Source of the DNA: Labilithrix sp.
GTDB lineage: Bacteria; Myxococcota_A; Polyangia; Polyangiales; Polyangiaceae
Assembly (NCBI GenBank): GCA_019637175.1
Contig: JAHBWD010000029.1
Span: forward strand, 37,338 to 101,337
Direction: 5' to 3'
DNA length: 64,000 nucleotides
The notes below the pieces were generated by a model that saw only the letters and a program-made list of their open reading frames with translations, was not told the origin of the DNA and searched no databases. The position numbers and the translations under genes are program-made. Each line of letters opens with the position of its first letter. Position 1 is the first letter of the stretch. Positions 43,146-51,746 of the stretch are shown in pieces.

Positions 43146-44264
43146 TCACCACAGCGTCGGCGCGCGGAACGTCGCGACGACGCCGGCGTGATCCGACGGC
43201 CAGAGGCCGGAGGGCGTCCGATCGCGCCGCTCTTCGCCGACGAGCTCGGCGCTCACCGCGCCGGGGATCGGCCGCGCCGTGCGGCCGCGCGCGAAGATCA
43301 GGTCGAGGCGCTCGGTGAGCGGCGCGGCGAGGCGCAGATCCGAAGCGCGGCAGCACGTGAACCCCGGCTTCTTCGGGTGCGCCGCGCTCCAGGCGTCGCG
43401 AAGGCCCGCCGCGGCGAGCGCGGCGTACGTCGGCGTGCCGCTGCCGTCCGCCGGCGAGTTGAAATCGCCCGCCACGACGATCGGACGCTTCTCCGCGTTC
43501 ACGATCGCGAGCAGCTCGGCGGCCTGCGCCGCCTGGATCTCGGGGACATGATCCTCGAGGTGCGTCGTCATGAAGCGATACGAGCCGCCGGCCGCCTTCA
43601 CGATCACCGACGCCCAGCCGCGGACGATCTCGAGGCTCGCGCTCCCCACGGCGACGGGGAGGCTCGCTTCGTATCGCGCCGCTCGTGGCTCGGAGATCTC
43701 GACGTCTGCGCGTACGAGGATCGCGTCGCGATCGAGCACCTGGACGCCGTCGAGGATCGGCGCGCCCGACGCGTCGAAGCCCGCGAACATCGGCACCATC
43801 ACGTCGGTGGCGTTCTCCACGACCGCGACCCGGTAGGGGAGCGCGCGCTTCGCGAGCGCCTTCCGGAGGATCGCGAGGAAGTCGATCTCGGTCGGCGCGC
43901 CGCCGCCGCCGGGGAAGCGCCGGTAGAGCGCGACCTCTTGGAGCGCGACGAGCTCCGGTCGTGCGCCGCCGATCGACGCGGCGATCGCCGCCGCGCGATC
44001 TTCGAAGCGGTTGGCCTCGAGCGTCCGCCAGGCGGCGGCGACGGCGACGGGCACGGCCTCCTCGCTCGGCGCGCCGAGGACGGGATCGACGTCCATCCCG
44101 AGGTAGACGTTCTGGGTCATCACCGTGAGGCGCGCGTCGTCGAGCCGGCAGGGGCTCGAGACGCTCATCGCCGTCGAGGCGTCATCCTCGGGGACGGTCA
44201 CTTCCGCGCTGCACCCCATCGCCGTCGCCGTCGAGAGCGCGGCGAGGATCATCGTTCGTTTCAT
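43146..44264 (-). CDS. Endonuclease/exonuclease/phosphatase (EEP) family lipoprotein
   Basis: The 372 residues begin MKRTMILAALSTATAMGC (Cys18 lipobox). The EEP (DNase I-like) catalytic set is complete: MTQNVYLGMDVD (metal Asn), LVALQEVALY (Glu), THLEDHVPEIQAAQAA, VVAGDFNSPADG (Asp and Asn), RLDLIFARG and PSDHAGVVATF (Ser-Asp-His). Activity on phosphodiesters of DNA, inositol phosphates or sphingomyelin is possible; the export signal favours an extracellular lipid or nucleic acid target. Its start is divergent from the Irr-like gene. Confidence 0.9.
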   Translation of the reverse strand: MKRTMILAALSTATAMGCSAEVTVPEDDASTAMSVSSPCRLDDARLTVMTQNVYLGMDVDPVLGAPSEEAVPVAVAAAWRTLEANRFEDRAAAIAASIGGARPELVALQEVALYRRFPGGGGAPTEIDFLAILRKALAKRALPYRVAVVENATDVMVPMFAGFDASGAPILDGVQVLDRDAILVRADVEISEPRAARYEASLPVAVGSASLEIVRGWASVIVKAAGGSYRFMTTHLEDHVPEIQAAQAAELLAIVNAEKRPIVVAGDFNSPADGSGTPTYAALAAAGLRDAWSAAHPKKPGFTCCRASDLRLAAPLTERLDLIFARGRTARPIPGAVSAELVGEERRDRTPSGLWPSDHAGVVATFRAPTLW

Positions 44265-44410
44265 GTCGGAACCTCCACGCGCGACCTCAGCAGGACGCGG
44301 GCCAGCGCATCCGCGCCGGAAATCCAGGCGCGCGCGGCGCGCTGTGTAGCTCGCTGCACGCGCGCCGGCGGGTCCGCTGCACAGCTGCGCACGCCTTGAC
44401 CAGGTCGAAG

Positions 44411-44427
44411 TTTAGACTTAGTCTAAA
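44411..44427. promoter_or_regulatory. Irr/Fur-type operator upstream of the Irr-like gene
   Basis: TTTAGACTTAGTCTAAA is a perfect inverted repeat (8+1+8), 5 bp before the ATG at 44432. It fits the general TTTAGA-N5-TCTAAA form of alphaproteobacterial Irr boxes (recalled from literature, not searched). Autoregulation of the Irr-like gene and perhaps of the divergent EEP gene is the natural reading. Confidence 0.8.
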
Positions 44428-44431
44428 TTCC

Positions 44432-44866
44432 ATGCGCAGGGACGAGGTCATCGAGAAGCTCCGCCAGCACGGCGTCGCCCCCTCCGCGCAGCGCCTCGCC
44501 GTGGCCGAGTTCGTCCTGCTGACCGACGCGCATCCCTCCGCCGATCAGGTGTTCGCGAGCGTCAAGCGCGCCTTCCCGATGCTCTCGCGCGCCACCGTCT
44601 ACAACACGCTGAACCTCTTCGTGGAGAAGGGCCTGCTCCGCCAGCTCGTCCTCGCCGAGGGCCGCGTCGTCTTCGACCCGATGACCGTGGCGCACCATCA
44701 CTTCGTCGACGAACAGAGCGGCGCGATCCGCGACATCCCGTGGGAAGCGCTCCGCGTCTCCGGCGTCGAGGGGCTCTCCGGCGTCGACGTGCACGAGTAT
44801 CAGGTCGTCGTCCGCGGCCGGCTCGAGCCCGGCCGGCGCCCGCGCCGGAAGTCGCGAACGAGCTGA
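44432..44866 (+). CDS. Fur-family regulator of Irr/PerR type, no structural Cys
   Basis: The 144 residues have the Fur-type winged helix (HGVAPSAQRLAVAEFVL, SRATVYNTLNLFVEKGL) and a C-terminal dimer domain with DPMTVAHHHFVDEQSG. The two C-x2-C pairs that hold zinc in most Fur/PerR proteins are absent: the protein contains no Cys. Asp-x4-Val-Ala-His-His-His (82-90) remains as a metal/haem-type ligand set. This matches the Irr branch. The ATG at 44432 was chosen; a 12-residue longer frame would begin in the operator. It probably controls the peroxiredoxin and Dps genes that follow, which carry a matching box. Confidence 0.85.
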   Translation: MRRDEVIEKLRQHGVAPSAQRLAVAEFVLLTDAHPSADQVFASVKRAFPMLSRATVYNTLNLFVEKGLLRQLVLAEGRVVFDPMTVAHHHFVDEQSGAIRDIPWEALRVSGVEGLSGVDVHEYQVVVRGRLEPGRRPRRKSRTS

Positions 44867-44909
44867 GGGCTCGCCCTCGGAAGTCCGGCGCTTTTCGCTT
44901 GCCCAAGTG

Positions 44910-44932
44910 TTAGACAGTGTCCAACGTTAGAC
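44910..44932. promoter_or_regulatory. Irr/Fur-type operator upstream of peroxiredoxin
   Basis: TTAGAC-AGT-GTCCAA (44910-44924) matches the TTAGAC-N3-GTCTAA core upstream of the regulator gene at 11 of 12 half-site positions. A further half-site TTAGAC follows at 44927-44932. The start codon of the peroxiredoxin gene is at 44967, so the site lies in the promoter region. The shared sequence ties the peroxiredoxin-Dps pair to the Irr-like regulator. Confidence 0.75.
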
Positions 44933-44966
44933 GAAATTCACAATCGAGAAGGGACCAGGAAGAGCC

Positions 44967-45506
44967 ATGCTGACCATCGGAGACAAGTTTCCCGCGTTCG
45001 AGCTCCAGGCTTCGATCTCCCGCCAACCGGGCAAGGAGTTCGCGAAGCTCACCCACGAGAGCTACCCCGGCAAGTGGCGCGTCTTCTTTTTCTGGCCGAT
45101 GGACTTCACGTTCGTTTGCCCGACGGAGATCATCGGCTTCGGGCAGCGCGTCGCCGACTTCGCGCAGCGCGACGCCGTCGTGCTGGGCGCGAGCACCGAC
45201 ACGCAGTACGTGCACCTCGGCTGGCGCGAGGCGCACCCCGGCCTCCGCGATCTGTCGATGCCGATGCTCGCGGACACCAAGCGCGAGCTGTCGAACGCGC
45301 TCGGCATCCTCCACAAGGAGGAGGGCGTGCCGCTCCGCGCGACCTTCATCGTCGATCCCGAGGGGATCATCCGCTGGGTGTCCGTCAACGATCTCGCGGT
45401 CGGGCGCAACGTCGACGAGGTGCTGCGGATCCTCGACGCACTCCGCACCGGTGAGCTCACGCCGTGCGATTGGGTCCCCGGCGACAAGACGTTGAGCGCA
45501 GCTTGA
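44967..45506 (+). CDS. Peroxiredoxin (AhpC/TSA family, 2-Cys)
   Basis: Thiol peroxidase that reduces hydrogen peroxide and organic hydroperoxides. The 179 residues have the peroxidatic site FFFWPMDFTFVCPTE (Cys51) and a second Cys in LTPCDWVPGDKTL (Cys167), the usual C-terminal resolving position. IVDPEGIIRWVSVND is the conserved core strand. The usual reductase AhpF or AhpD is not adjacent; thioredoxin may serve. It is followed, 16 bp on, by dps, consistent with one peroxide-defence operon under the Irr-like box upstream. Confidence 0.93.
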   Translation: MLTIGDKFPAFELQASISRQPGKEFAKLTHESYPGKWRVFFFWPMDFTFVCPTEIIGFGQRVADFAQRDAVVLGASTDTQYVHLGWREAHPGLRDLSMPMLADTKRELSNALGILHKEEGVPLRATFIVDPEGIIRWVSVNDLAVGRNVDEVLRILDALRTGELTPCDWVPGDKTLSAA

Positions 45507-45522
45507 GGTAGGGAGGAACGTC

Positions 45523-45999
45523 ATGCACTCATCGCCTAGCAAGTTGCCGTCCGAGGCTCGTGTCGCCGTCATCGGCGAGCTCAACGCCCGACTCTCCGAC
45601 GGGATCGATCTCTACACGCAGGTGAAGGTCGCCCACTGGAACATCCGCGGTCCGCACTTCGCCGCGCTCCACCCGCTCTTCGACACGTTCGCCGATCGGC
45701 TCTCGGAGCAGAACGACACGCTCGCCGAGCGCGCCGTCACGCTCGGCGGCCGCGCTCACGGAACGGCGCGTCACGTCGCGAAGACGTCGACCCTCACCGA
45801 GTACGTCGCCGACACGACGCGCGACCTCGAGCACGTCAAGCTCCTCGTCTCGCGCTACGGCCAGCACCTCGACGGCCTCCGCGCCTCGCGCACGGTCGCC
45901 GAGCAGAAGGGCGACATCGACACCGACGACATGCTGACGCAGATCATCAGCGACCTCGAGAAGGACGCCTGGTTCCTGCACGCGACGCTCGGCGAGTGA
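45523..45999 (+). CDS. dps: Dps, DNA-protecting ferritin-like protein
   Basis: Miniferritin that stores iron, uses peroxide as oxidant and shields DNA. The 158 residues carry KVAHWNIRGPHFAALHPLFD with ferroxidase ligands His38, His50 and Asp54, then DTLAERAVTLGG with the partner Glu69. These match the E. coli-type subunit-interface site. The N-terminal tail is short and has few basic residues, so DNA binding may be weak. A GGGAGGA ribosome site precedes the ATG. After the gene, a 5-bp stem GGTGG/CCACC (46017-46031) is followed by an AT-rich stretch; it is too short to call a terminator firmly. Confidence 0.93.
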   Translation: MHSSPSKLPSEARVAVIGELNARLSDGIDLYTQVKVAHWNIRGPHFAALHPLFDTFADRLSEQNDTLAERAVTLGGRAHGTARHVAKTSTLTEYVADTTRDLEHVKLLVSRYGQHLDGLRASRTVAEQKGDIDTDDMLTQIISDLEKDAWFLHATLGE

Positions 46000-46139
46000 C
46001 CCTTCGCTGGCAACAAGGTGGTAACTCCACCGCGACGAATGGCAACTCGAACGCGCAGTCACTAGAAAAAGATAATTAAATCAGGCTTGAGTGCCCGTGG
46101 CACCGCGCATGCTCAGCGGCGTGCGTGGAGGTCACGAAA

Positions 46140-47501
46140 ATGGTAACCAAGCTCATGGCGGGCGTCGGCGCAATCGGGGTCGCGTTCATCGCCGCGTGCA
46201 GCGGCCGGAGCACGAGCCCCGAGCCGCCGTCCGGTCACGCGATCGCGCTGCCGCCCGACACGGTCGAGCCCGGCGGGACCGGGCCGCAGTACCCCGGCAC
46301 GGGCTTCCGCGTGCACGAGTGGGGCACGAACACGATCGTCGTCGGCTCCGACGGATCGCTCCAGCGCGGGCTCCAGCACGAGGAGGAAGATCTCCCGTCG
46401 TTCGTCTACGACCGCCGCCGCGCGGAGCTCGCGCAGGATCCGGTCGAAGTGAAGATGGAGACGCCGGTCACCTACTTCTATTCGGACACGCCGATGAAGA
46501 CGGACGTCACGGTGCGCTTTCCGCACGGCGTCCTCACGCAGTGGTACCCCGCGGTGCAGTCGTTCGCGCCGCTCACGCTGAAGGGGAAGGGCGATCCCGC
46601 GCTCGATCCGAGGTTCCCCTTCACCAACGCGGCGTGTCGCGAGCAGTTCTCGCGTCTTCGAGACGGCGTGCTCGCGTGGGGAAGCGTCGACGTGCTCGCG
46701 CGCGACGCCCAGCCGAGCGTGCCCGAGGCGCCGCTCGATCGCTTCACCTGGTCGCACGCGCGCGCCGTCGGCGCGAACGCGATCCGCGTCGCCAACGGGG
46801 CGGCGCAAGACGAGCGCTTCCTCTTCTATCGAGGCCTCGGCAACTTCCCGATCGACGTGAAGGTCGCGGCGCAGGCGGGCGAAGCCGGTCGCGACGGCGG
46901 TCTCACGCTCACGAACCTCGACGCGAACAGCGCCGTGGGCGCGGTGTTCGTCTTGCGCGTCGAGCAGGACAAGGCTGCGTTCACCGTGCGATCCGGAGGG
47001 ATCGCGGCGGGCGCTTCGCTCGCCGAGACGGCGCCGCGGGCCACGCAGCCGCTCGACGCCTACGCGAACGATCTCGCGAAGGCGATGGTGAAGGAGCTCG
47101 ACGCGGCGGGCCTCTATCACGACGAGTCGATCGCGATGGTGAAGACGTGGGCGCGCCAATGGTTTCGCACGCCGGGCGTCCGCGTCCTCTACCTCGCGCC
47201 GCAAGCGTGGACCGATCGACAGATCCCGCTCGACGTCGCGCCGAAGCCGGCGGAGCTCGTGCGCGTGATGGTGATCCGCGTCGAGGCGCTCACGCGCGCG
47301 CAAGAAGACGCCGACGTCGCCGCCGTCGCGAAGCTCGCCGGCGCCGCGCGCGCCGAAGGCGAGGCGCACTTCCGCGGGCTCGGGCGCTTCGCCGAGCCGC
47401 GCCTCCGCCGCGCGATCACGCTCGCGGACGCTCCCTTGGAGGCGACGCAGCTGCTCGACGCCATGTCAGGCGCCGACGTGAACGTCAGGGCCGGCGAGTA
47501 G
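46140..47501 (+). CDS. Lipoprotein of unknown function (453 aa)
   Basis: ATG at 46140 has a GGAGG ribosome site (46127-46131) at the right distance, so a GTG-type start 15 bp upstream is less likely. The product MVTKLMAGVG..VAFIAAC is a lipoprotein (Cys20). The mature part contains FRVHEWGTNTIVVGSDGS near residue 70 and DERFLFYRGLGNFPIDV near 235, both typical of an uncharacterised family in myxobacteria and planctomycetes (recalled). No catalytic site is evident; His and Glu in RVHEWG are candidates. It lies 6 bp before the kinase-sigma54 activator gene and is likely its operon mate. Confidence 0.75.
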   Translation: MVTKLMAGVGAIGVAFIAACSGRSTSPEPPSGHAIALPPDTVEPGGTGPQYPGTGFRVHEWGTNTIVVGSDGSLQRGLQHEEEDLPSFVYDRRRAELAQDPVEVKMETPVTYFYSDTPMKTDVTVRFPHGVLTQWYPAVQSFAPLTLKGKGDPALDPRFPFTNAACREQFSRLRDGVLAWGSVDVLARDAQPSVPEAPLDRFTWSHARAVGANAIRVANGAAQDERFLFYRGLGNFPIDVKVAAQAGEAGRDGGLTLTNLDANSAVGAVFVLRVEQDKAAFTVRSGGIAAGASLAETAPRATQPLDAYANDLAKAMVKELDAAGLYHDESIAMVKTWARQWFRTPGVRVLYLAPQAWTDRQIPLDVAPKPAELVRVMVIRVEALTRAQEDADVAAVAKLAGAARAEGEAHFRGLGRFAEPRLRRAITLADAPLEATQLLDAMSGADVNVRAGE

Positions 47502-47507
47502 ACCGCC

Positions 47508-50500
47508 ATGATCGATCACCCGCGCTACGCGATCGGCGAGGTCTTGGGCGAAGGCGCCCAGGGCCTCGTCGCGCGGGTCGTCGATCGCGAGCGCCCCGAG
47601 GCGGCGCTCGTCGCGAAGGTCGCGCGCGATCGCTCGCTCGAGGGCGAGTTCGCGCTCCTCGCGCGCCTCCGCGTTCCCGGCCTCGTCCGTGTCCACGACT
47701 TCGCGCGTGACGCCGCGGGCACGCCGTTCATCGTCGAAGACTTCGTCGACGGGAGCGATCCGTCGCGATGGGTGGGTCGGCGCGACGAGCGTCTCTCGGC
47801 GCTCGCGCGCGATCTCGCCGAGACGCTCGCGGGCCTGCACGACGCCGGCTTCGCGCACGGCGACGTCAAGCCCGACAACGTGCGCATCCCCGCGAGCGGG
47901 CGCGCGATGCTGCTCGATCTCGGCGCCGCCTCGCCGCTCCGCGGCGCTGCCTCGCCGTCCGTCTTCACGCCGGCGTTCGCCGCGCCCGAGCTCCGCGCCG
48001 GCGCGCGGCCGTCGGTCGCGAGCGATCTGTTCGCGCTCGGCGCGACGCTGTGGGCGGTCGCGACGGGCGATCCGCCCGCGGCGACGGCGCGGCCGCCGCT
48101 CCGCGATCCGGCGCCTTGGATCACGCCGAGCGCCGCGACGATCTACGAGGTGCTCCTCGCCGCGCACCCCTCCGATCGCCCGCGCTCCGCGCGCGATCTC
48201 CTCGCCATGCTCGGGCAGACGTCGCGCGGCGCGCTCGAGAGCGCGAGCCGAGGCCCTCACGTGCGCGAGCGCGTGATCGACGATCTCCTCGCGCTCGCCT
48301 CCCGCGATCGCGGGCGCCGCGTCGTCTACGTCATCGGACCGACCGGCGCGGGCAAGAGCCACGTCGCGCGCGAAGCGGCGACGCGCGCGATGATCGCCGG
48401 GCGCGCGTGCCGACACGTCCGCTTCCCCGACGCGGAGATCGACGCCGCGCGCCTCGTCGCATTTCTGCGCGGCGACGAGCGCGCTTGCCCTTGGCAGCAC
48501 GACGCACGCGAGACGCTGCTCGTCTTCCTCGACGATCTCCACGCGGCGCCGGCGGAAGTCGTCGAGGCGCTCGACGCGTTCCGATGTCGCGCGCACCCCG
48601 CCGCGTCGCCGATCGTCGTCATCGCGACCGCGCGTGAGGCCTCCGAGGGCGCCGAGACCATCGCGCTCGGACCACTCGATCGCGAGAGCTTCGCCGCTCT
48701 CGCGATCGAGATCGGTGTCGCGCCCGCCGACGTCGCCTCGATGCATCGCGAGAGCGGCGGTCTGCCCGGCTGGGCGGTCGCCGCGTCGGGGCGCGTGCCG
48801 CTGACGCGCGACGCGGTCCTCGATCGGCTCGAGGGCGCCCCGCCGGGCGCGCGCGAGCTCTTCGCCGTGGTCGCGACGATGGGCGGGATCGTCCCCGCGC
48901 GGCTCGTGAGCGACGCCGAGGCCGCGTCGCTCTTCGTCGCGGGGCTCCTCGAGCGCGAGCGCGACCTCGTCAGGCTCTCTTCGCCGCAGCTCGCGCGCGA
49001 CGTCGCGGAGGCGCTCGCGACGTTCGGCGTGAGCGATCGCGCCGCGGAGATCGTCCTCGGCGACGACGGCGTGCCCGCGTCGACGGCGCTCGCGGCCGGC
49101 GCCGCGCCTTCGCCTCCGGCGCGGCGCTCCGAGGTCCTCGCCGTCGCCGCGACACGCGCGCGGCGCGAAGGCGCGCGGGCGATCGAGATCGACGCGCTCC
49201 TCGCGCTCGTGGCCTCGCCCGCGGAGCGAACGCCCGAGCGCCTCGCGCGCCTCGAGCGCCTCACGCGCGACGCTGGCACGGCGCGCGCTCACCCTCAGGT
49301 GCTCGCGTGGCTCGAGGAGGCAGCCGCGCGCGATCCGGCGATCGCGGCGCTCGCGTCGCGGCGTCGCGCCGAGGAGCGCGCGCGCGCGGGCGATCACGCC
49401 GGCGCGCGCGCGCACGCCGATCGCGCGGTCGCGCACGCGGCGACGTCGCCGGCGCGCGCCGAGCGCGGCTACGCGCTCTCCACCAAGGGCGCGATCGCGC
49501 TCTTCGCCGCCGACTGGGCCGGCGCGGCCGTGGCGTTCGAATCCGCGCGCGCCGAGATCGTCGCGGACGGCGACGGCGCGGATCGCGAGGAGCACGCGCG
49601 CCTCGAGCACAACGTCGGCGTCGTCGCGCTCTATCGCGGGCGCGTCGACGAAGCGATCCTCGCGTTCGATCGATCGGTCGCGATCAAGCGCGCGCTCGGC
49701 GATCGCGCAGGGGTCCGCGCGTGCGCGCTCAACCTCGGGCTCGCGCTCGCGCGCGCCGAACGATTCGACGAGGCCGAGCGCATGCTCCGCGAGGCGACGT
49801 CGCTCGCCGAGGCGCTCGGTCAGGCGGCGGGGCGCGGGTGGTGCCTGACCGCGCTCGCGGATCTCGCGGTGCGGCGCGGTCGCGGGCGAGAGGCCGAGAG
49901 CCTGGTCGCGGAGGCGAGCGCCATCGGTGACGCGCTGCCGTCGCCGGTGCGCGCGGACCTCGCGCTCCTCCGCGGGCAGATCGCGCTGCTCGAGGGCGAC
50001 GGTCGCGCCGCGCGCGCGGCGGTCGACGCGATCGATCCCGCGCTTCGTCGAGACGACGCGATGGTCGACGCGCGCGCGCGCGTCATCGTCGCGCGGAGCC
50101 TGATGGCGTCGCTGCCCGCGGATCGCCGGGGCGCTGCGCGCGAGGCGATCGCGGCGCTCCGGCGTGCGCGCAGCGGGGGCATCGCCGAGGCGGAGGCGGA
50201 AGCGGTGCGCGCGTTGAGGGAGGCGAGGGCCATGGTCGAGCATGAACGCAAGGTCGAACCGCGGGAACGGCAGCCCGCGGCGATCGACGAAGGCGCGTGG
50301 TCCGTCGTCGAGGCGATCGCTTCGGGCGCGGCGCAAGACGAGGTGATGGCCAAGCTCTGCGCCGTCGTCCTCGCGATCGCGCGCGGCGAGCGCGCGATCG
50401 TCGCGCTCATCGACGCGACCGGCGGCGTGGATCGCGCGTGGGGGAGCGACGTCGACGGGCTGCCGATCGCGCGCGCCGAGGAGCGCGTCGACGTCGAGAG

Positions 50501-51746
50501 CGCGATGTCGGCGCGCAGGCGCGGCGCGCCGATCTATCTCGCCGACGTCGCGACCAAGGCGGGCCGAGGCTCGAGGCTCGCGGCCTCGGGCGCGCGCGCG
50601 GCGATCCTCGTCGAGCATCGGTTCGTGAGGGGCGCTTTCGATCACGTCGCGCAGGAGACCGCGGCGCGCTGGGGCGTGCTCGCGGAGCTCGCCGCGCGGA
50701 CGAGCGCGGATCCGTCGAGCGCGTCGGCGAGCGCCAGCGCGAGCGTGGCTCCGTCACGCGCGCCGCCTCGGGCGCCGGGAATGTCGACGGCGCTCCCCGT
50801 GCGAGATGCGCAGCGTGACTACCCCGAGATCGTGGGCCGGAGCCCCGCGCTCCGGAGGGCGCTCGCGCAGCTCGACGCCGCGGTCGACACCGATCTGCCG
50901 GTGCTCGTGCACGGCGAGACCGGCACGGGCAAGGAGCTCTTCGCCCGTGCGATCCACGACCACGGCGCGCGCAGCGCGCGCGCGTTCGTGGCGGTCAACT
51001 GCGCGGCGATCGCCGACGCGCTCTTCGAAGCCGAGCTCTTCGGCCACGCGCGCGGCGCGTTCACCGGCGCCGATCGCGCGCGCCCGGGCCTGCTCGCGCG
51101 CGCGGAAGGAGGCACGTTGCTCTTCGACGAGATCGGCGAGCTGCCGCTGCCGCGTCAGGCGACGCTCCTCCGCGCGCTCGAGACGAAGAAGTATCGCGCA
51201 GTCGGCGCCGACGACGAGCGCACGTTCGACGTCCGCGTCGTCGCGGCGACGAACCGCGATCTCGACGCCGCCGTGGAAGAAGGAACGTTCCGGCGTGATC
51301 TTCTCTATCGCCTTCGCGTCCTCGAGATCGCCGTGCCGCCGCTGCGTGACCGCGCGGGCGACGTCGCGATCTTGACGAAGCAGCTCCTCGTGAAGGCGGG
51401 ATCGCGCGCGACGCTCACGCCCGCGGCCCTCGATGCGCTCGAGGCGCATCCCTTTCCCGGCAACGTCCGCGAGCTCTTCCACGTCGCGCAGCGGCTCGCC
51501 GCCGGGCGGGTCGAGCGCGTCGACCTCGCCCACCTGCCGCGCGCGATCCGGGCGGGCAGCGCCGCGGCTCCCGCCATGAGCGCGCCGGCCGACCCGGATG
51601 CGCAGCGCGAAGAGGTGGAGCGGGCGCTGGCGCGAACCGCCGGAAATATCAGTCGGGCCGCGGTCATGCTCGGCCTCTCGCGACACGGCCTCAAGAAGAG
51701 GATGCTCAGGCTCGGACTTCGTGCCAGAGCTGGGGAGGAGTCATGA
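47508..51746 (+). CDS. Kinase-NTPase-TPR-GAF-sigma54 activator fusion protein
   Basis: The 1412 residues join, in order, several regulatory modules. A Ser/Thr kinase domain (about 8-235) has GEGAQGLVARV, VAKV, HGDVKPDNV (near 117; Gly replaces Arg of HRD, Asp kept) and LLDLGAA (DLG for DFG). A P-loop NTPase follows (GPTGAGKS, near 277, and LLVFLDDLHAAP as Walker B). TPR-like helices run about 590-880, then a GAF-like region at about 930-1065. A Ser-Ala linker precedes a sigma-54 AAA+ domain with GETGTGKE (near 1135), GAFTGA (near 1183) and LLFDEIGEL. The end is a Fis-type helix-turn-helix (AGNISRAAVMLGLSRHGLKKR). Intact GAFTGA implies activation of sigma-54 promoters. Its stop overlaps the next gene (ATGA). 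Confidence 0.92.
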   Translation: MIDHPRYAIGEVLGEGAQGLVARVVDRERPEAALVAKVARDRSLEGEFALLARLRVPGLVRVHDFARDAAGTPFIVEDFVDGSDPSRWVGRRDERLSALARDLAETLAGLHDAGFAHGDVKPDNVRIPASGRAMLLDLGAASPLRGAASPSVFTPAFAAPELRAGARPSVASDLFALGATLWAVATGDPPAATARPPLRDPAPWITPSAATIYEVLLAAHPSDRPRSARDLLAMLGQTSRGALESASRGPHVRERVIDDLLALASRDRGRRVVYVIGPTGAGKSHVAREAATRAMIAGRACRHVRFPDAEIDAARLVAFLRGDERACPWQHDARETLLVFLDDLHAAPAEVVEALDAFRCRAHPAASPIVVIATAREASEGAETIALGPLDRESFAALAIEIGVAPADVASMHRESGGLPGWAVAASGRVPLTRDAVLDRLEGAPPGARELFAVVATMGGIVPARLVSDAEAASLFVAGLLERERDLVRLSSPQLARDVAEALATFGVSDRAAEIVLGDDGVPASTALAAGAAPSPPARRSEVLAVAATRARREGARAIEIDALLALVASPAERTPERLARLERLTRDAGTARAHPQVLAWLEEAAARDPAIAALASRRRAEERARAGDHAGARAHADRAVAHAATSPARAERGYALSTKGAIALFAADWAGAAVAFESARAEIVADGDGADREEHARLEHNVGVVALYRGRVDEAILAFDRSVAIKRALGDRAGVRACALNLGLALARAERFDEAERMLREATSLAEALGQAAGRGWCLTALADLAVRRGRGREAESLVAEASAIGDALPSPVRADLALLRGQIALLEGDGRAARAAVDAIDPALRRDDAMVDARARVIVARSLMASLPADRRGAAREAIAALRRARSGGIAEAEAEAVRALREARAMVEHERKVEPRERQPAAIDEGAWSVVEAIASGAAQDEVMAKLCAVVLAIARGERAIVALIDATGGVDRAWGSDVDGLPIARAEERVDVESAMSARRRGAPIYLADVATKAGRGSRLAASGARAAILVEHRFVRGAFDHVAQETAARWGVLAELAARTSADPSSASASASASVAPSRAPPRAPGMSTALPVRDAQRDYPEIVGRSPALRRALAQLDAAVDTDLPVLVHGETGTGKELFARAIHDHGARSARAFVAVNCAAIADALFEAELFGHARGAFTGADRARPGLLARAEGGTLLFDEIGELPLPRQATLLRALETKKYRAVGADDERTFDVRVVAATNRDLDAAVEEGTFRRDLLYRLRVLEIAVPPLRDRAGDVAILTKQLLVKAGSRATLTPAALDALEAHPFPGNVRELFHVAQRLAAGRVERVDLAHLPRAIRAGSAAAPAMSAPADPDAQREEVERALARTAGNISRAAVMLGLSRHGLKKRMLRLGLRARAGEES

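Noticed and set aside
46017..46031. Terminator after dps
   Set aside because: The stem is only five pairs and there is no T-tract directly after it.
46040..46054. Possible sigma-54 promoter (TGGCAAC-N4-ACGC) before the lipoprotein/kinase genes
   Set aside because: GG and GC spacing is right but the TT of TTGC is missing, so the match is too weak to call despite the sigma-54 activator gene downstream.
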